Shown: piece by piece, positions 35,257-45,055 of the stretch
Numbering within the stretch: the stretch's first letter is position 1
Layout of the letters: every line of letters starts with the position of its first letter
Assembly (NCBI GenBank): GCA_902593675.1
Contig: CACJJI010000003.1
Coordinates: forward strand, 1-64,000
DNA from: an uncultured SAR86 cluster bacterium
Lineage (GTDB): Bacteria; Pseudomonadota; Gammaproteobacteria; Magnimaribacterales; D2472
Direction: 5' to 3'
DNA length: 64,000 nucleotides
Position numbers and translations under genes: made by a program
Notes under the pieces: generated by a model
Told to the model about the DNA's origin: nothing
Database searches by the model: none
The model's input: the letters and a program-made list of their open reading frames with translations, nothing else

Positions 35257-36335
35257 AAAAAAGAACAATAGCTATTTTAGGAACACTTTCATTAAGTGTT
35301 ATTGCATTTTTATGGCTTGGAAATAACAACAATATTGAACCTCTAGATGGATGCAAAAGCAATGAAGAGCTAAAGGTCTATTGTAATTTTATGAATCCTG
35401 AAGATTTAGCTCTTACCCCAGATGGTAATTTTTTAATTGTGGCTGAGTTTGGGGGAATGGCGCCATTGGTTGAAATGACATCTGGTAAATTAAGCTTTTT
35501 TAATTTAAAAGATAAAAGCAGAACTAGTGCAAAAATAACTTTTGGCAAAAATGAATGGGGCTCTGATGACTGCTTCAGAGATCCAAATATTCCATTTGGC
35601 CCACATGGCATTGATTTGGTTCAAAGAAAAGATGGAAAGCTGCAGCTTGCAGTTGTTAGTCACTATCCCAATGAAAGCATAGAAATGTTTGAGTTATTCC
35701 AAAAAAATGATTGGATGCTTGAGTGGAAGGGCTGCATCGATGTGGATGGTCAATATTATTTTAATGATGTTTCCTTAGATACATCTGGAAACTTCTATGC
35801 CTCTCATATGTTTGAATCTGACTTTTCTTTAATGAGAGCCTTGTGGAATGTATTTGCAAAATCAGATACAGGCATGGTTGTAAAATGGACTAAAGATAAT
35901 AAGCTCGAGGAATTAAGCTACACGGCTGGATCTTTTCCAAATGGCATTGCATTAGATCAAAAAAATAATAGTCTAGTTGTAAATTATAACCTTGGGGATA
36001 AGACTATTCTCTTTGACTTAGGCTCCAAACAATCTTTGGGAGTCTATAAACACAATTCACCTGACAATGTAATTATTAAAGATGGCTTTGCGTGGGTTAC
36101 TAATCATGATCACTCAGTTACAGAGTCTTTAGGGTGTGGCGAAGTTGTAAATTGCACTCTTCCATTTTCAGTTAACAAACTATCTTTGTTAGATCTTTCA
36201 TTGGTTGAGTCCTTTAAATTTAAGAGTAGCAATATGGGGGTTGGAACAGTTGGCCTGCCCCACAACGGATCCTTGTGGATTGGCTCTTACCACTCAGACA
36301 GATTAGCAGAAGGAAGACTATCTATTAGTGATTAG
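35253..36335 (+). CDS. SMP-30/paraoxonase-like beta-propeller protein, exported
   Basis: A 360-aa protein with an N-terminal signal anchor (AILGTLSLSVIAFLWLG). NPEDLALTPDGNFLIVAEFG, FGPHGIDLVQRKDGKLQLAV, FYFNDVSLDTSGNFYASHMF and SFPNGIALDQKNN are blades of a six-bladed propeller like gluconolactonases and arylesterases, with Asn/Asp calcium-site residues. A lactonase or esterase in the periplasm is likely. ATG 35253 is chosen over GTG 35238 because it makes the standard 4-base overlap with the hydrolase gene. The two may act on the same substrate. Confidence 0.78.
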   Translation: MKKRTIAILGTLSLSVIAFLWLGNNNNIEPLDGCKSNEELKVYCNFMNPEDLALTPDGNFLIVAEFGGMAPLVEMTSGKLSFFNLKDKSRTSAKITFGKNEWGSDDCFRDPNIPFGPHGIDLVQRKDGKLQLAVVSHYPNESIEMFELFQKNDWMLEWKGCIDVDGQYYFNDVSLDTSGNFYASHMFESDFSLMRALWNVFAKSDTGMVVKWTKDNKLEELSYTAGSFPNGIALDQKNNSLVVNYNLGDKTILFDLGSKQSLGVYKHNSPDNVIIKDGFAWVTNHDHSVTESLGCGEVVNCTLPFSVNKLSLLDLSLVESFKFKSSNMGVGTVGLPHNGSLWIGSYHSDRLAEGRLSISD

Positions 36336-37797
36336 TATTTATACTGCGGAACAGGTTAAAGATTTCGAGAAAAATTCTTTTGTTAAAAAAGGTGATGACC
36401 TGCTTGCAATGATAGAGGCTGCTAGGCAGTCTGTTGAGATATTAAATAAAACCTACTCATCTTCTGACTTCTTGATTTTATGTGGGCCTGGCAATAATGG
36501 TGGCGATGGATATTTTATAGGCATGGGTCTAGGCAAATTAAAAAAACGTGTCAAATTTATAGATGTGCTAGACGATATAAAAAAATCCCCCCTATGCGAG
36601 CATGCATTTAATAAGGCAAAAAATTTAGAATTTGTTAGCTCAAAAGCACTTAAAAATATTCCCAGCTCAACAGTTGTAATAGATGCAATATTTGGTATAG
36701 GTGGAAGAATAAATTTGAGTAGTAAGCTAGAAGAAATATTATCAATCTGTGATAAATTTGAATCTAAAGTAGCGATAGATGTTCCTACTGGAATTGACTC
36801 TAATACTGGAGAAATATCTAAAGCATGTTTTAATGCAGATAAAACAATTACCTTTATTGCTTATAAGCTTGGACAACGAATTAATGAAGGTAAAAATTAT
36901 TGTGGCAAGCTAATTTTAAAAGATCTCGGACTTAGTATGAATAAAAATGTAAGCCCAGCAGTGAACGAATTCTCTTTTGAAGATATCAAAAAAAATATCC
37001 CGATAAGAAAAGAGAATGCGCATAAGGGTGATCATGGCAAGCTTTTGATAATTGCTGGAGACGAAGGTTTTGGTGGGGCTGGCATTATGTCCTCAGAGTC
37101 TGGACTAAAAACTGGAGCAGGACTTGTAAGATTGCTTACTAGAAAACCTCATGTCTCTGCAAGCCTTGCAAAAAATCCAGAAGTAATGGTATCTGGTTCT
37201 GATAATGCTCAAGATCTAGAGGCTAACTTAGAATGGCCTGATGCAGTTGTAGCAGGTCCTGGTTTATATGAAAACTACTGGTCAGAACAGATACTATACA
37301 AGCTTCTTTACTCTGTAACAGATAATGAAACCCCTACCCTGTTAGACGCAGGAGCTCTTAGATTACTAGCCCATGAAAGTTTTTCTAAAATAACACTTCA
37401 CAGTCAAACAGTGCTTACCCCTCATCCTGGCGAGGCGGCAGAAATGTTGCAGATCACTGCAAAAGAGGTTCAAAAAAATCGAATTAAATCGGCAAAAGAA
37501 TTGCAGAAAAAATATGGTTGCATCATCGTACTTAAAGGCAATGGAACAATTGTTTGCGATAAAAATAATGTCTATCTATGTTCTTCTGGAGGTCCGGAAT
37601 TAGCTGTTGCTGGCTCTGGTGATGTTCTCTCTGGAGTTATTGGGTCATTAATGGCTCAGGGATTAGCTCCAATTGATGCTGCAATAACGGGCGTTGGAAT
37701 ACATGCTCAGGCTGGTGAAGAGTTTGCCAAAGATGTCGGCAAAATAGGTTTAGCTGCTGGCGAGCTGATTCCTTATATAAGAAAATTCCTGAATTAA
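36328..37797 (+). CDS. nnr: bifunctional NAD(P)HX epimerase/dehydratase
   Basis: A 489-aa fusion starting at GTG. The N-terminal YjeF domain (1-210, LILCGPGNNGGDGYFIGMGL) is the NAD(P)HX epimerase. The C-terminal ribokinase-fold domain (about 225-489, ENAHKGDHGKLLIIAGDEGF, LTPHPGEAAEML, ELAVAGSGDVLSGVIGSLM) is the ADP/ATP-dependent dehydratase. Together they repair hydrated NADH and NADPH. It is upstream of tsaE and an amidase gene, the same order as yjeF-yjeE-amiB in E. coli. Confidence 0.95.
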   Translation: MISIYTAEQVKDFEKNSFVKKGDDLLAMIEAARQSVEILNKTYSSSDFLILCGPGNNGGDGYFIGMGLGKLKKRVKFIDVLDDIKKSPLCEHAFNKAKNLEFVSSKALKNIPSSTVVIDAIFGIGGRINLSSKLEEILSICDKFESKVAIDVPTGIDSNTGEISKACFNADKTITFIAYKLGQRINEGKNYCGKLILKDLGLSMNKNVSPAVNEFSFEDIKKNIPIRKENAHKGDHGKLLIIAGDEGFGGAGIMSSESGLKTGAGLVRLLTRKPHVSASLAKNPEVMVSGSDNAQDLEANLEWPDAVVAGPGLYENYWSEQILYKLLYSVTDNETPTLLDAGALRLLAHESFSKITLHSQTVLTPHPGEAAEMLQITAKEVQKNRIKSAKELQKKYGCIIVLKGNGTIVCDKNNVYLCSSGGPELAVAGSGDVLSGVIGSLMAQGLAPIDAAITGVGIHAQAGEEFAKDVGKIGLAAGELIPYIRKFLN

Positions 37798-37803
37798 TAT
37801 TTA

Positions 37804-38274
37804 ATGCTTAAACTAAGATTAAAAAATGAGTCCAATACATTGCTTTTGGGAGCAGCTATTGGAAGCGCTATTAAGAATCTTGATTTTAAAAATTTTGAGA
37901 TTCATTTAAATGGTAATTTGGGAGCTGGAAAAACTACCTTGGTGAGGGGCGTTTTACAAAATTTAAATTGGAGAGATGTGGTAACCAGTCCCTCATACAC
38001 CTTATGTGAAGAGTATGAAATTGATGGAAGGCTATTATTACACATTGATCTATATAGAATAAATTCCATTGAGGATGTAGAAGTATTAAATCTTGATAGA
38101 GAGATCGCTATGCCAAAAATTATTTTTATTGAATGGCCAGAAAATCTTCAGACAGAAAGAAATGTGGACGTTATAATCGATCTAGAGCATGACAATCAGG
38201 CAAGACATGCCTCAATAGAATGCAAGGATACTAATATTGAATCCAGTATTAAAACTTATTATGAAAATGAATAA
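37804..38274 (+). CDS. tsaE: tRNA threonylcarbamoyladenosine biosynthesis ATPase TsaE
   Basis: A 156-aa P-loop ATPase. LNGNLGAGKTTLVRGVLQNL is Walker A, VVTSPSYTLCEEYE the switch region and HIDLYRINSIEDVEVLN the segment with the Walker B-like Asp. IIFIEWPEN follows. It works with TsaB and TsaD to form t6A37 in ANN-decoding tRNAs. Position between nnr and the amidase gene is conserved in gammaproteobacteria. Its end overlaps the amidase gene by about 14 bases. Confidence 0.95.
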   Translation: MLKLRLKNESNTLLLGAAIGSAIKNLDFKNFEIHLNGNLGAGKTTLVRGVLQNLNWRDVVTSPSYTLCEEYEIDGRLLLHIDLYRINSIEDVEVLNLDREIAMPKIIFIEWPENLQTERNVDVIIDLEHDNQARHASIECKDTNIESSIKTYYENE

Positions 38275-39538
38275 ATTGAGATATCTTCTTGCAATTCTTT
38301 GCATTTTTACTATTTCATTGGAAGCTTCCAATCGAGTATCTTTTGGGAATATTTCTGAGCTTGAATCTGGAAACTTAAAAATAACATTTAATCTCGATAA
38401 GGTTGCTTTAATTAATTCATATGCCCTAGATGACCCTTCAAGGATTGTGATTGATTTAAAAGATGTCTCTCTTAATGAGCCAATAAAATCTTCATCATTC
38501 TCTCCCATAAAACTTATCAGGGCTAGTGAAGTTGGCAGTACTACAAGAATTGTGATTGATTTAAAGGGATCTGTGTATTGGAAAAAACCTTGGCAAGTTA
38601 AATTCAAGGATCGAGTGGATTTAATTCTAGAGATAAAAAGAGATAAAAAGATCTCAAAAAATTTAAGGGACATTATTGTAGTAATAGATGCAGGTCATGG
38701 AGGAAGAGACCCAGGATCAGTTGGTAAAAACATTCTAGAAAAAGATGTGACACTTTTAATTGCGAGGGAATTAGAGCGCACCCTTAAAAATACCTATGGA
38801 TATAAGCCAGTAATGATCAGGTCAGATGATCGATATGTGGGCTTGGATGATAGATATCAAAATGCAAGAAAACTAGGTGCTGATTTATTTGTTTCCATTC
38901 ATGCTGATGGCTTTAGACTATCCTCAGTTAAGGGCGCATCTGTTTATGTATGGTCAGAAGAGGCTTCCTCAATTACAGCAGCAACCCTTTCAAAAAACAA
39001 ATTAACCACTAGCCCAGAAGTAAAATCAAAGATTGGTAAACTGGATGTGAGAGATTTTGATGAGGATGCAGCTAGAACTCTTTATCAAATAGCATACGAG
39101 GCTAAGATAGATAACAGCATTATCTTAGCAGAAAAAATTTTAGAGCAATTAAAAAGAGATCCCTATACAAAGATGCATAAACCAAATGTAGAGTTTGCTG
39201 ATTTCAGGGTATTAAAATCCATTGACATACCTTCAGTCCTTGTAGAGTCTGGATTTATTACAAATCCTGATGATGCAAGAAGGTTGGAGGGCAAGGCAGG
39301 CAGGAGAATGATTGCCAGAAGCATTTTTTTGGGGATTCATAACTATTTTAAAGTTAAACCTAAGCCAAATACTTTCATGGAATCTCAACCAAAATTTGTT
39401 GACTATGAAATCCAAAAAGGAGATGTGATCTCAGAAATTGCTATCCGTTTTGGTGTTACCATTAATGAAATAGTCAATTGGAATAACTTAAAAAATAAAA
39501 GCATCTATCCTGGTCAAGTAATTCAAATATCTATCTAA
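38261..39538 (+). CDS. N-acetylmuramoyl-L-alanine amidase (AmiB/AmiC-like)
   Basis: A 425-aa exported cell-wall amidase. The signal peptide is KLRYLLAILCIFTISLEA. An AMIN domain (about 25-125, VSFGNISELESGNLKITFNL) follows, then an Amidase_3 domain (about 135-360) with zinc ligands in VIDAGHGGRDPGSVG, Glu in LEKDVTL and His in SIHADGF. A C-terminal LysM (YEIQKGDVISEIAIRFGVTI) binds glycan. It splits septal peptidoglycan during division. The usual next genes mutL and miaA are absent here. ATG 38261 is chosen over 38237 because the hydrophobic signal starts shortly after; 38267 is also possible. Confidence 0.93.
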   Translation: MKMNKLRYLLAILCIFTISLEASNRVSFGNISELESGNLKITFNLDKVALINSYALDDPSRIVIDLKDVSLNEPIKSSSFSPIKLIRASEVGSTTRIVIDLKGSVYWKKPWQVKFKDRVDLILEIKRDKKISKNLRDIIVVIDAGHGGRDPGSVGKNILEKDVTLLIARELERTLKNTYGYKPVMIRSDDRYVGLDDRYQNARKLGADLFVSIHADGFRLSSVKGASVYVWSEEASSITAATLSKNKLTTSPEVKSKIGKLDVRDFDEDAARTLYQIAYEAKIDNSIILAEKILEQLKRDPYTKMHKPNVEFADFRVLKSIDIPSVLVESGFITNPDDARRLEGKAGRRMIARSIFLGIHNYFKVKPKPNTFMESQPKFVDYEIQKGDVISEIAIRFGVTINEIVNWNNLKNKSIYPGQVIQISI

Positions 39539-40401
39539 TGTGGAATCTAAAAAATAAAACAATTGTTATTTCAGGTGCAACAAATGGCATAGGAAAAGCT
39601 GCGGCCATTGAACTATCTAAAGAAAATCCACAGCTATTTTTTACATATCGAAATCAAGATCTTGCTAACGAGCTTCTTGCTGAAATTAAAGCCATATCCC
39701 CAGATACTCAAGTTCATTCAGTGTATTGTGATTTTTCAAAACAAGATTCCATTAAAAAATGTGCGGATGAAATTAATGATTTGTGTGGGGAAATTGATGT
39801 GCTCATCAACAATGCTGGTGTTGTAAATACCTCTTATCATGAAACTAGTGAGGGCATTGAAAATACATTTGCAGTTAACCACCTTGGATATTTTCTCTTT
39901 ACTAATCTGGTTCTCCATAAATTAAAAGGAGAAAATGAGACAAGGATTGTGAATGTCTCATCTGCTGCTCATTCATTTGTAAAAAAAATGCAATGGGAAG
40001 ATATAAATTTTAAAAATAATTTTGGGCAAGGCTTAAGACCTTATGGACAATCAAAACTAGCAAACTTACTTTTCACAAGATATCTTGCAATTAAACTATC
40101 TACAGAAAATATTTCAGTTAATGCTATCCACCCAGGAGGGGTAAATACTTCACTTGGCAGCCAAAATAAAGCTTGGTATAGCAAACCCCTAAGATTAATT
40201 CTAAGGCCCTTCTTTAGATCACCATTAAAAGGAGCTGAAAGCATTATCTATCTTGCAACCAAGCAAAATGATGGGGTGACAGGTGAATACTTTGTTGACT
40301 CAAAAATACATAAATCATCTAATTACTCAAAGAATCTTGAAGAAGCACACAAGCTTTGGAGCCTATCAGAAGAATTGGTAGGTCAAACTTTCAATATTTA
40401 A
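39538..40401 (+). CDS. short-chain dehydrogenase/reductase
   Basis: A 287-aa SDR. VISGATNGIGKAAAIELS carries the TGxxxGIG nucleotide site, VLINNAGVV the NNAG motif, VNVSSAAHSF the catalytic Ser, and YGQSKLANLLFTR the YxxxK pair. VNAIHPGGVNTSL follows. The pattern is that of the retinol-dehydrogenase-like/WW-oxidoreductase group. Substrate unknown. The start shares one base with the amidase stop (TAATG), so it is translationally coupled; it is convergent with priA, overlapping by four bases. Confidence 0.88.
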   Translation: MWNLKNKTIVISGATNGIGKAAAIELSKENPQLFFTYRNQDLANELLAEIKAISPDTQVHSVYCDFSKQDSIKKCADEINDLCGEIDVLINNAGVVNTSYHETSEGIENTFAVNHLGYFLFTNLVLHKLKGENETRIVNVSSAAHSFVKKMQWEDINFKNNFGQGLRPYGQSKLANLLFTRYLAIKLSTENISVNAIHPGGVNTSLGSQNKAWYSKPLRLILRPFFRSPLKGAESIIYLATKQNDGVTGEYFVDSKIHKSSNYSKNLEEAHKLWSLSEELVGQTFNI

Positions 40402-42374
40402 AACTCTAGCGGATCAACATTTATACTCCAGCGAACCTTATTAGAAATATTGTTTTTATCTTTAGAAAGAGAATGTGATAAATGAGCTAAAAGTTTATTT
40501 AGACGGGTTCTTGTATTAGCTTGAATAAGTAAATGATGATGATAGGAGCCTCTAACCTTAGATTGAATAGCTGGAATGGGGCCAATAAGTAGGCACATGC
40601 TCGAATCTATAAATTGCTTTGCATGATTCAACATTTCTATATTGGTTTGGGCTTTTGGTGATGAAGCTTTGATACTGGCTTCAAAAGTATATGGAGGTTG
40701 ATTGGTTAATTGGCGTTGCTTCATTAAAGATTTAGCAAAATTTAAATAATTTCCACTCTTTAACTGCAATAAATTTTGATCGTTCACATACCTAGATTGA
40801 ACCAAGACGGTTGCATTCCCATCTGAACGTCCCGCCCTTCCGGCAACTTGAATTAGTTGCTGCCCCATTTCCTCTACAGCAGATGAGTTTAAGCTTGTGA
40901 TGCCTTGATCAATATCGATAGCTACAACTAACTCTAGATTTGGAAAATCATGCCCCTTAATTAACATTTGTGTGCCTATCAGAATACCTGTATCAGAATT
41001 ATTTATTTCTGAGAGTAGTGTTTCCAAAGAGCCAGCCTTTGTTGTTGAGTCTCGATCCATTCTATGAATAGATATCTTGGGAAAAAGTTCTTTTAATGTT
41101 TCCTCAAGTTGCTCGGTGCCTGTGCCAAGAAAAGAGAGTTGCGCTTTGGAGCAGTTTGGACAGTGAGTTGGAATACCAAAAGCTGAATCACAGCGATGAC
41201 AAATCAATCGAGCGGCTTGATGATGAAATACTAGGCTTGAATCACAACTATTACACATGGCTTTCCAGTCACAATAAGAACATATAAATTGCGGCGCAAA
41301 GCCTCGCCGGTTAATAAATATCATGGCTTGTTTTTTTTGCTTTAAGGTTTGACTTATGGCCTCTATTGCCTGAGGAGCTAAACCGCTAACTAACTGCACA
41401 TCATTAATATCGAGGATAGTAAATTTTGGCGGGTTTTGTTGGGTGACTCTTTTAGTTAAGCTGATAGTTTTAAATTTCTTCTCTTCAACCAGTTTAAGTG
41501 TTCTTAGGGATGGAGTGGCCGAACCTAAGATAATTGGGATTTTTATTATCTGTGCTCTTTTAATTGCAATGTCTCTCGCAGAAAATTTAAAGCCTTCTTG
41601 TTGTTTGTATGAAGCGTCATGCTCTTCATCGACAACAATGAGTCCAAGCTTTGGTGCTGGCATCATTACAGCAGAGCGCGTGCCAATAATTACTTTAATC
41701 TCACCACTACGAAATTTTTTCCAAGTTTTATATCGAGCAGATGGTGTCATTTTGGAATGGTAAACCCCTACCAAATCTCCAAATTGATCTCTAACCCTGC
41801 TTTCCAGTTGAGGGGTTAAAGCAATTTCAGGGGCTAAAACCAAGACCGATTTATTGTTTAATAATTGTTCATAAATGCATCTTATGTAAACTTCTGTCTT
41901 GCCCGAGCCTGTTACTCCATGTAAAAGGGTTGGCACGAATCCTTTTAATTCATTCAAAAACTTTACAGCTTTAATCTGTTCAGAATTGAGAGTTGTTTGA
42001 AACTCTGAGTTGTGTTCTATGGTTTCTTTATTACCCTCTACAGTTTCAGCCTCAAAAGTATTCTTTGTTTGTCTGAGATTTGTTGGCAAAAAGGAGTTAA
42101 TTACCTCACCTATTGGATGCAAATAATAATCAGATGCCCATCTAAAAATTTTTAGTTCGGTTTTAGAAAATATTGGTAAATCATCTAGGACCATATGAAT
42201 GGGTTTGGTCTTGATATCGGTCTTGCTAATGACCTCAGTCACAATGCCCAGCTTGTTGGTTCTGCCAAATTTAACAGCGACTCTGGTGCCTGGAATAATC
42301 TGCTGATTTGAGTGATAGGTAAAGGTTTGCCTTAGTGGGACAGCTATAGCGACATTGTAAAAAAATTTACTCAT
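40398..42374 (-). CDS. priA: primosomal protein N' (replication restart helicase PriA)
   Basis: A 658-aa superfamily 2 helicase. An N-terminal 3' DNA-binding domain (1-105), Walker A HGVTGSGKTEVYIRC (about 155), DEEH box (VVDEEHDASYKQQEG), and an eight-cysteine zinc module ICSYCDWKAMCNSCDSS to CPNC (about 365-410) are visible. VAGRAGRSDG is the helicase motif VI. It reloads DnaB at stalled forks. Length is slightly below E. coli (732). It is divergent from rpmE2, the usual neighbour. Confidence 0.97.
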   Translation of the reverse strand: MSKFFYNVAIAVPLRQTFTYHSNQQIIPGTRVAVKFGRTNKLGIVTEVISKTDIKTKPIHMVLDDLPIFSKTELKIFRWASDYYLHPIGEVINSFLPTNLRQTKNTFEAETVEGNKETIEHNSEFQTTLNSEQIKAVKFLNELKGFVPTLLHGVTGSGKTEVYIRCIYEQLLNNKSVLVLAPEIALTPQLESRVRDQFGDLVGVYHSKMTPSARYKTWKKFRSGEIKVIIGTRSAVMMPAPKLGLIVVDEEHDASYKQQEGFKFSARDIAIKRAQIIKIPIILGSATPSLRTLKLVEEKKFKTISLTKRVTQQNPPKFTILDINDVQLVSGLAPQAIEAISQTLKQKKQAMIFINRRGFAPQFICSYCDWKAMCNSCDSSLVFHHQAARLICHRCDSAFGIPTHCPNCSKAQLSFLGTGTEQLEETLKELFPKISIHRMDRDSTTKAGSLETLLSEINNSDTGILIGTQMLIKGHDFPNLELVVAIDIDQGITSLNSSAVEEMGQQLIQVAGRAGRSDGNATVLVQSRYVNDQNLLQLKSGNYLNFAKSLMKQRQLTNQPPYTFEASIKASSPKAQTNIEMLNHAKQFIDSSMCLLIGPIPAIQSKVRGSYHHHLLIQANTRTRLNKLLAHLSHSLSKDKNNISNKVRWSINVDPLEF

Positions 42375-42380
42375 ATGTAT

Positions 42381-42408
42381 TTGTAAACCTACCTGTATTT
42401 GTTATAGT
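42381..42408 (+). promoter_or_regulatory. probable sigma-70 promoter of rpmE2
   Basis: TTGTAA at 42381-42386 and TATAGT at 42403-42408, with 16-base spacing, lie in the short spacer between priA and the L31 gene and point toward L31. Each differs from consensus by one or two bases. Confidence 0.5.
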
Positions 42409-42431
42409 GCTCATCCAAAATTTATTTTAAT

Positions 42432-42908
42432 ATGAAAAAAGGCATACATCCTCAAACCCGTGAAGTACTATTCCATGATGTTGGAGTAGATAAATACTTT
42501 CTTATTCCTTCAACTGTTAGCACGACTCAAACGAAGAAATGGGAGGATGGCAATACATACCCATATTATGTGCTTGATGTCTCATCAGCTTCACATCCTT
42601 TCTACACTGGTAAACAAAAAATGCTTGATTCTGGTGGAAGAGTGAAGAAATTCCAAGATCGTTTTGGCGCATCAGGTGCTTCAAAGCCTAAAGCTAAAAA
42701 AGCTGAAGCTAAAGCTGAGGAAACCGCTGTAGAAGAAATAGCAGATGAGGTGGTAGAGGCTCCTGTAGAAGAGGTTGTTGAAGAAACCGCCAAGGAAGCT
42801 GAAGTTGAAGATGTTGTTGAGGAAGCTCCTACAGAAGAGGCTTCTGATGATAATGCTGAAGCAGAAACTGATACTGAATCAGATAGTGAAAGCGAAGAAG
42901 ACAAATAA
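42432..42908 (+). CDS. rpmE2: ribosomal protein L31 type B with an acidic tail
   Basis: A 158-aa protein. The first 80 residues are a complete type B (zinc-free) L31: [58 protein letters not shown]. The remaining 78 residues are an added low-complexity tail, first basic ([11 protein letters not shown]), then strongly acidic with Glu, Ala, Val and finally Asp/Ser (SDSESEEDK). Normal L31B is 80-90 residues. The frame is open throughout and the tail is followed by dut in the opposite direction, so it is part of the gene. The tail could reach the intersubunit bridge or exit surface; its function is unknown. Confidence 0.93.
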   Translation: MKKGIHPQTREVLFHDVGVDKYFLIPSTVSTTQTKKWEDGNTYPYYVLDVSSASHPFYTGKQKMLDSGGRVKKFQDRFGASGASKPKAKKAEAKAEETAVEEIADEVVEAPVEEVVEETAKEAEVEDVVEEAPTEEASDDNAEAETDTESDSESEEDK

Positions 42909-42912
42909 GCTC

Positions 42913-43368
42913 TTACTCAACTCCCGAACTACCAAATCCTTTATTGCCCCTCTCTGTTTCAGAGAAGTCTTGAACAACTCTTAGTTTAGCCTGCTTAATT
43001 GGTACAAGAATCATCTGAGCTATTCTATCGCCACTGCTGACTAAGAAATCTTCAGTGGATCTATTCCAAAGTGGCACTTTAAGCTCACCCTGATAGTCAG
43101 AATCAATTAATCCCACCAAATTTCCCATAACAATTCCGTGTTTTGAGCCAAGACCAGATCTTGGAATCACCAAAGCAGAAAGAGTTGGATCTTCTATATA
43201 TATAGAAAAACCTAATGGAATTAATTTGCACTCTTGAGGTTTTAGCTTAAAACTTTCTTCAACGCATGCTCTCAAATCTAAACCGGCCGAGCCTTCTGTA
43301 GAATATTCTGGCAATGGAATAGAATCCCCAATGAGCGGATTAAGAATTTTAACTTTTAAATCAATCAT
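42913..43368 (-). CDS. dut: dUTP diphosphatase
   Basis: A 151-aa trimeric-type dUTPase with all five motifs in order: [50 protein letters not shown] and [12 protein letters not shown]. It hydrolyses dUTP to dUMP, keeping uracil out of DNA. It overlaps sixA upstream by eight bases. Confidence 0.97.
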   Translation of the reverse strand: MIDLKVKILNPLIGDSIPLPEYSTEGSAGLDLRACVEESFKLKPQECKLIPLGFSIYIEDPTLSALVIPRSGLGSKHGIVMGNLVGLIDSDYQGELKVPLWNRSTEDFLVSSGDRIAQMILVPIKQAKLRVVQDFSETERGNKGFGSSGVE

Positions 43369-43855
43369 TTTTGAGTTCCTTGGGAGTGATTAATGATTCG
43401 AGATTCAATATACCAGCATCTATATTCTTCCAATAATTAAAATTAGTAATTTTTACAAAAGCACAAGTTGGAAATTTAACAATGGATTCATTGGTTAATG
43501 ACTCTACAAGAATATGCATCCCGGGATTATGTCCTATGATCAGTAAATTGTTTATCTCCTCATCTTGCTCTTTAATTAACTGAGAGAGGCTTGATGCTGA
43601 TGCATGATAAATAGATTCTCTATAAGTGGTTGTTGGAATAGGATCAAAAGAGCTCAACACTAGATCAAGAGTTGATTGCGTTCTTTCACTGGGACTAGAT
43701 AGAACCAGATCAAATGAAATGCTGTGTTTTTGTATGTATTGAGACAATAGAATTGCATTTGATATTCCTCTTTTAGATAAAGGGCGATCAAAATCTCCAA
43801 GTGCTGCATTATCCCAACTAGATTTAGCATGCCTAAGTAAAAATAAATTTTTCAT
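43361..43855 (-). CDS. sixA: phosphohistidine phosphatase SixA
   Basis: A 164-aa histidine phosphatase. [20 protein letters not shown] has the catalytic RHA(K) motif with the nucleophilic His, and [11 protein letters not shown] the second conserved His. [13 protein letters not shown] fits the family. The length matches SixA, which removes phosphate from histidine phosphocarriers such as those of the nitrogen PTS. It lies upstream of dut and overlaps it by eight bases. A broader phosphatase role cannot be ruled out. Confidence 0.88.
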   Translation of the reverse strand: MKNLFLLRHAKSSWDNAALGDFDRPLSKRGISNAILLSQYIQKHSISFDLVLSSPSERTQSTLDLVLSSFDPIPTTTYRESIYHASASSLSQLIKEQDEEINNLLIIGHNPGMHILVESLTNESIVKFPTCAFVKITNFNYWKNIDAGILNLESLITPKELKND

Positions 43856-43909
43856 TCTTGTTAATTCTATCTTGCTAAGACTCTATATGTCCTATAAAAT
43901 CGCGTTTCT

Positions 43910-44146
43910 ATGAGTAAAGTATGTCAAGTAACAGGGAAGATGCCACAAAGCGGCAATCACGTTTCCCATGCGAATAACCGAGTGAAAAGGAAGTTCTTTC
44001 CCAACCTTCATACACATAAATTTTGGGTTGAGTCAGAGAACAGATTCGTAACTCTGAAGCTATCTACTAAAGGTATGCGCATCATAGATAAAAAAGGCAT
44101 TGATGAGGTTCTCAAAGACATGAGATCTCGCGGCGAAAAAGTCTAA
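43910..44146 (+). CDS. rpmB: 50S ribosomal protein L28
   Basis: A 78-aa basic protein: [60 protein letters not shown] are the full L28 sequence at the usual length. A likely promoter (TTGCTA, TATAAA) precedes it. In most gammaproteobacteria rpmG (L33) follows directly; here the next gene is an oppositely oriented SDR gene with no gap, so rpmG must be elsewhere. Confidence 0.97.
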   Translation: MSKVCQVTGKMPQSGNHVSHANNRVKRKFFPNLHTHKFWVESENRFVTLKLSTKGMRIIDKKGIDEVLKDMRSRGEKV

Positions 44147-45028
44147 TTAATAAACCACTGATTCTGAAAAATCTCTAGGTCCGCCTAGTGTTTCCCTATC
44201 GCTCTTGGGAGTGCAATCATCTATATCCTCAACTCCATATTGGTTTCCAACTTCTGCAGCCAGAAGTGTTTTTCCTGACAATGTCATGAGTTTTGGATCA
44301 TCATATAGCCCGTTAATCACCAAGCCAGCATATTCTTGACTGGCAGCACCTTTCAAAAACTCTGCATATTGCTCTCCATGCATTTCGCTGACCTTCTGAG
44401 TTTTCTCATCTTTTACTATTCCTGACCAGAGGGATAATGAGCAAATTTCATGAGGCTTAAGATCATAGGCCATGTCGAATGCCATTTTATCAATGCCAGC
44501 TTTTTGTGCACCATATATGGGCCCATGCATATAGCACATAGCTCCATGAGAAGAAATTTGAACTATTAACTTGCCTTTGCTTTCAATCATCAAGGGGGTT
44601 AATGCATGTGATAAAAGATAATTAGACTTTAGTCCAACATCCATCAATGACCAAAGATCAACAGATTTTTCCCAATAGGGTTTTGGTTGCACTAAATCAT
44701 CATGGATCTGACAGGCTGAGTGAACTAACAGGTCTAGCTGACCGAACTCTTTTTCAATATAGGCAGACAGTTCTAAAATTTCTTTTTGATTGTTTAGGTC
44801 TATTGAATAGGCGATGCCATTTGCATCCTTTGCCTTAATCTTTTCAACTGTTTCATCAAGGCTGCTATTAATCTCAAAGCCAAACTGTTGGACGGTTGAT
44901 CCTTTCTTTTGGTTCCTGGCAGCACAAATAATGATATCTCCATTTCTGGCCATTCCTTCTGCAATACCTTTGCCTACTCCCCTGCTAGCTCCCGTTACTA
45001 AAATTACTCTTTTATTTTGATTGGTCAT
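44147..45028 (-). CDS. short-chain dehydrogenase/reductase
   Basis: A 293-aa SDR. LVTGASRGVGKGIAEGMARN carries the TGxxxGxG site, LDLLVHSACQI stands where NNAG normally is, IVQISSHGAM holds the catalytic Ser, and YGAQKAGIDKMAFDMAYDLK the YxxxK pair. It resembles the human DHRS1-type branch (length near 300 and SLWSGIVKDEKT). Substrate unknown, perhaps a steroid-like or long-chain alcohol. Convergent with rpmB (they abut) and divergent from maf. Confidence 0.87.
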   Translation of the reverse strand: MTNQNKRVILVTGASRGVGKGIAEGMARNGDIIICAARNQKKGSTVQQFGFEINSSLDETVEKIKAKDANGIAYSIDLNNQKEILELSAYIEKEFGQLDLLVHSACQIHDDLVQPKPYWEKSVDLWSLMDVGLKSNYLLSHALTPLMIESKGKLIVQISSHGAMCYMHGPIYGAQKAGIDKMAFDMAYDLKPHEICSLSLWSGIVKDEKTQKVSEMHGEQYAEFLKGAASQEYAGLVINGLYDDPKLMTLSGKTLLAAEVGNQYGVEDIDDCTPKSDRETLGGPRDFSESVVY

Positions 45029-45055
45029 ATTGTTCTCCTGTTAAAATTGTAATAG

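Noticed and set aside
42602-42904. A Ser/Ala-rich frame antisense to the L31 tail
   Set aside because: It is the complement of the acidic tail codons; the L31 strand has the real domain.
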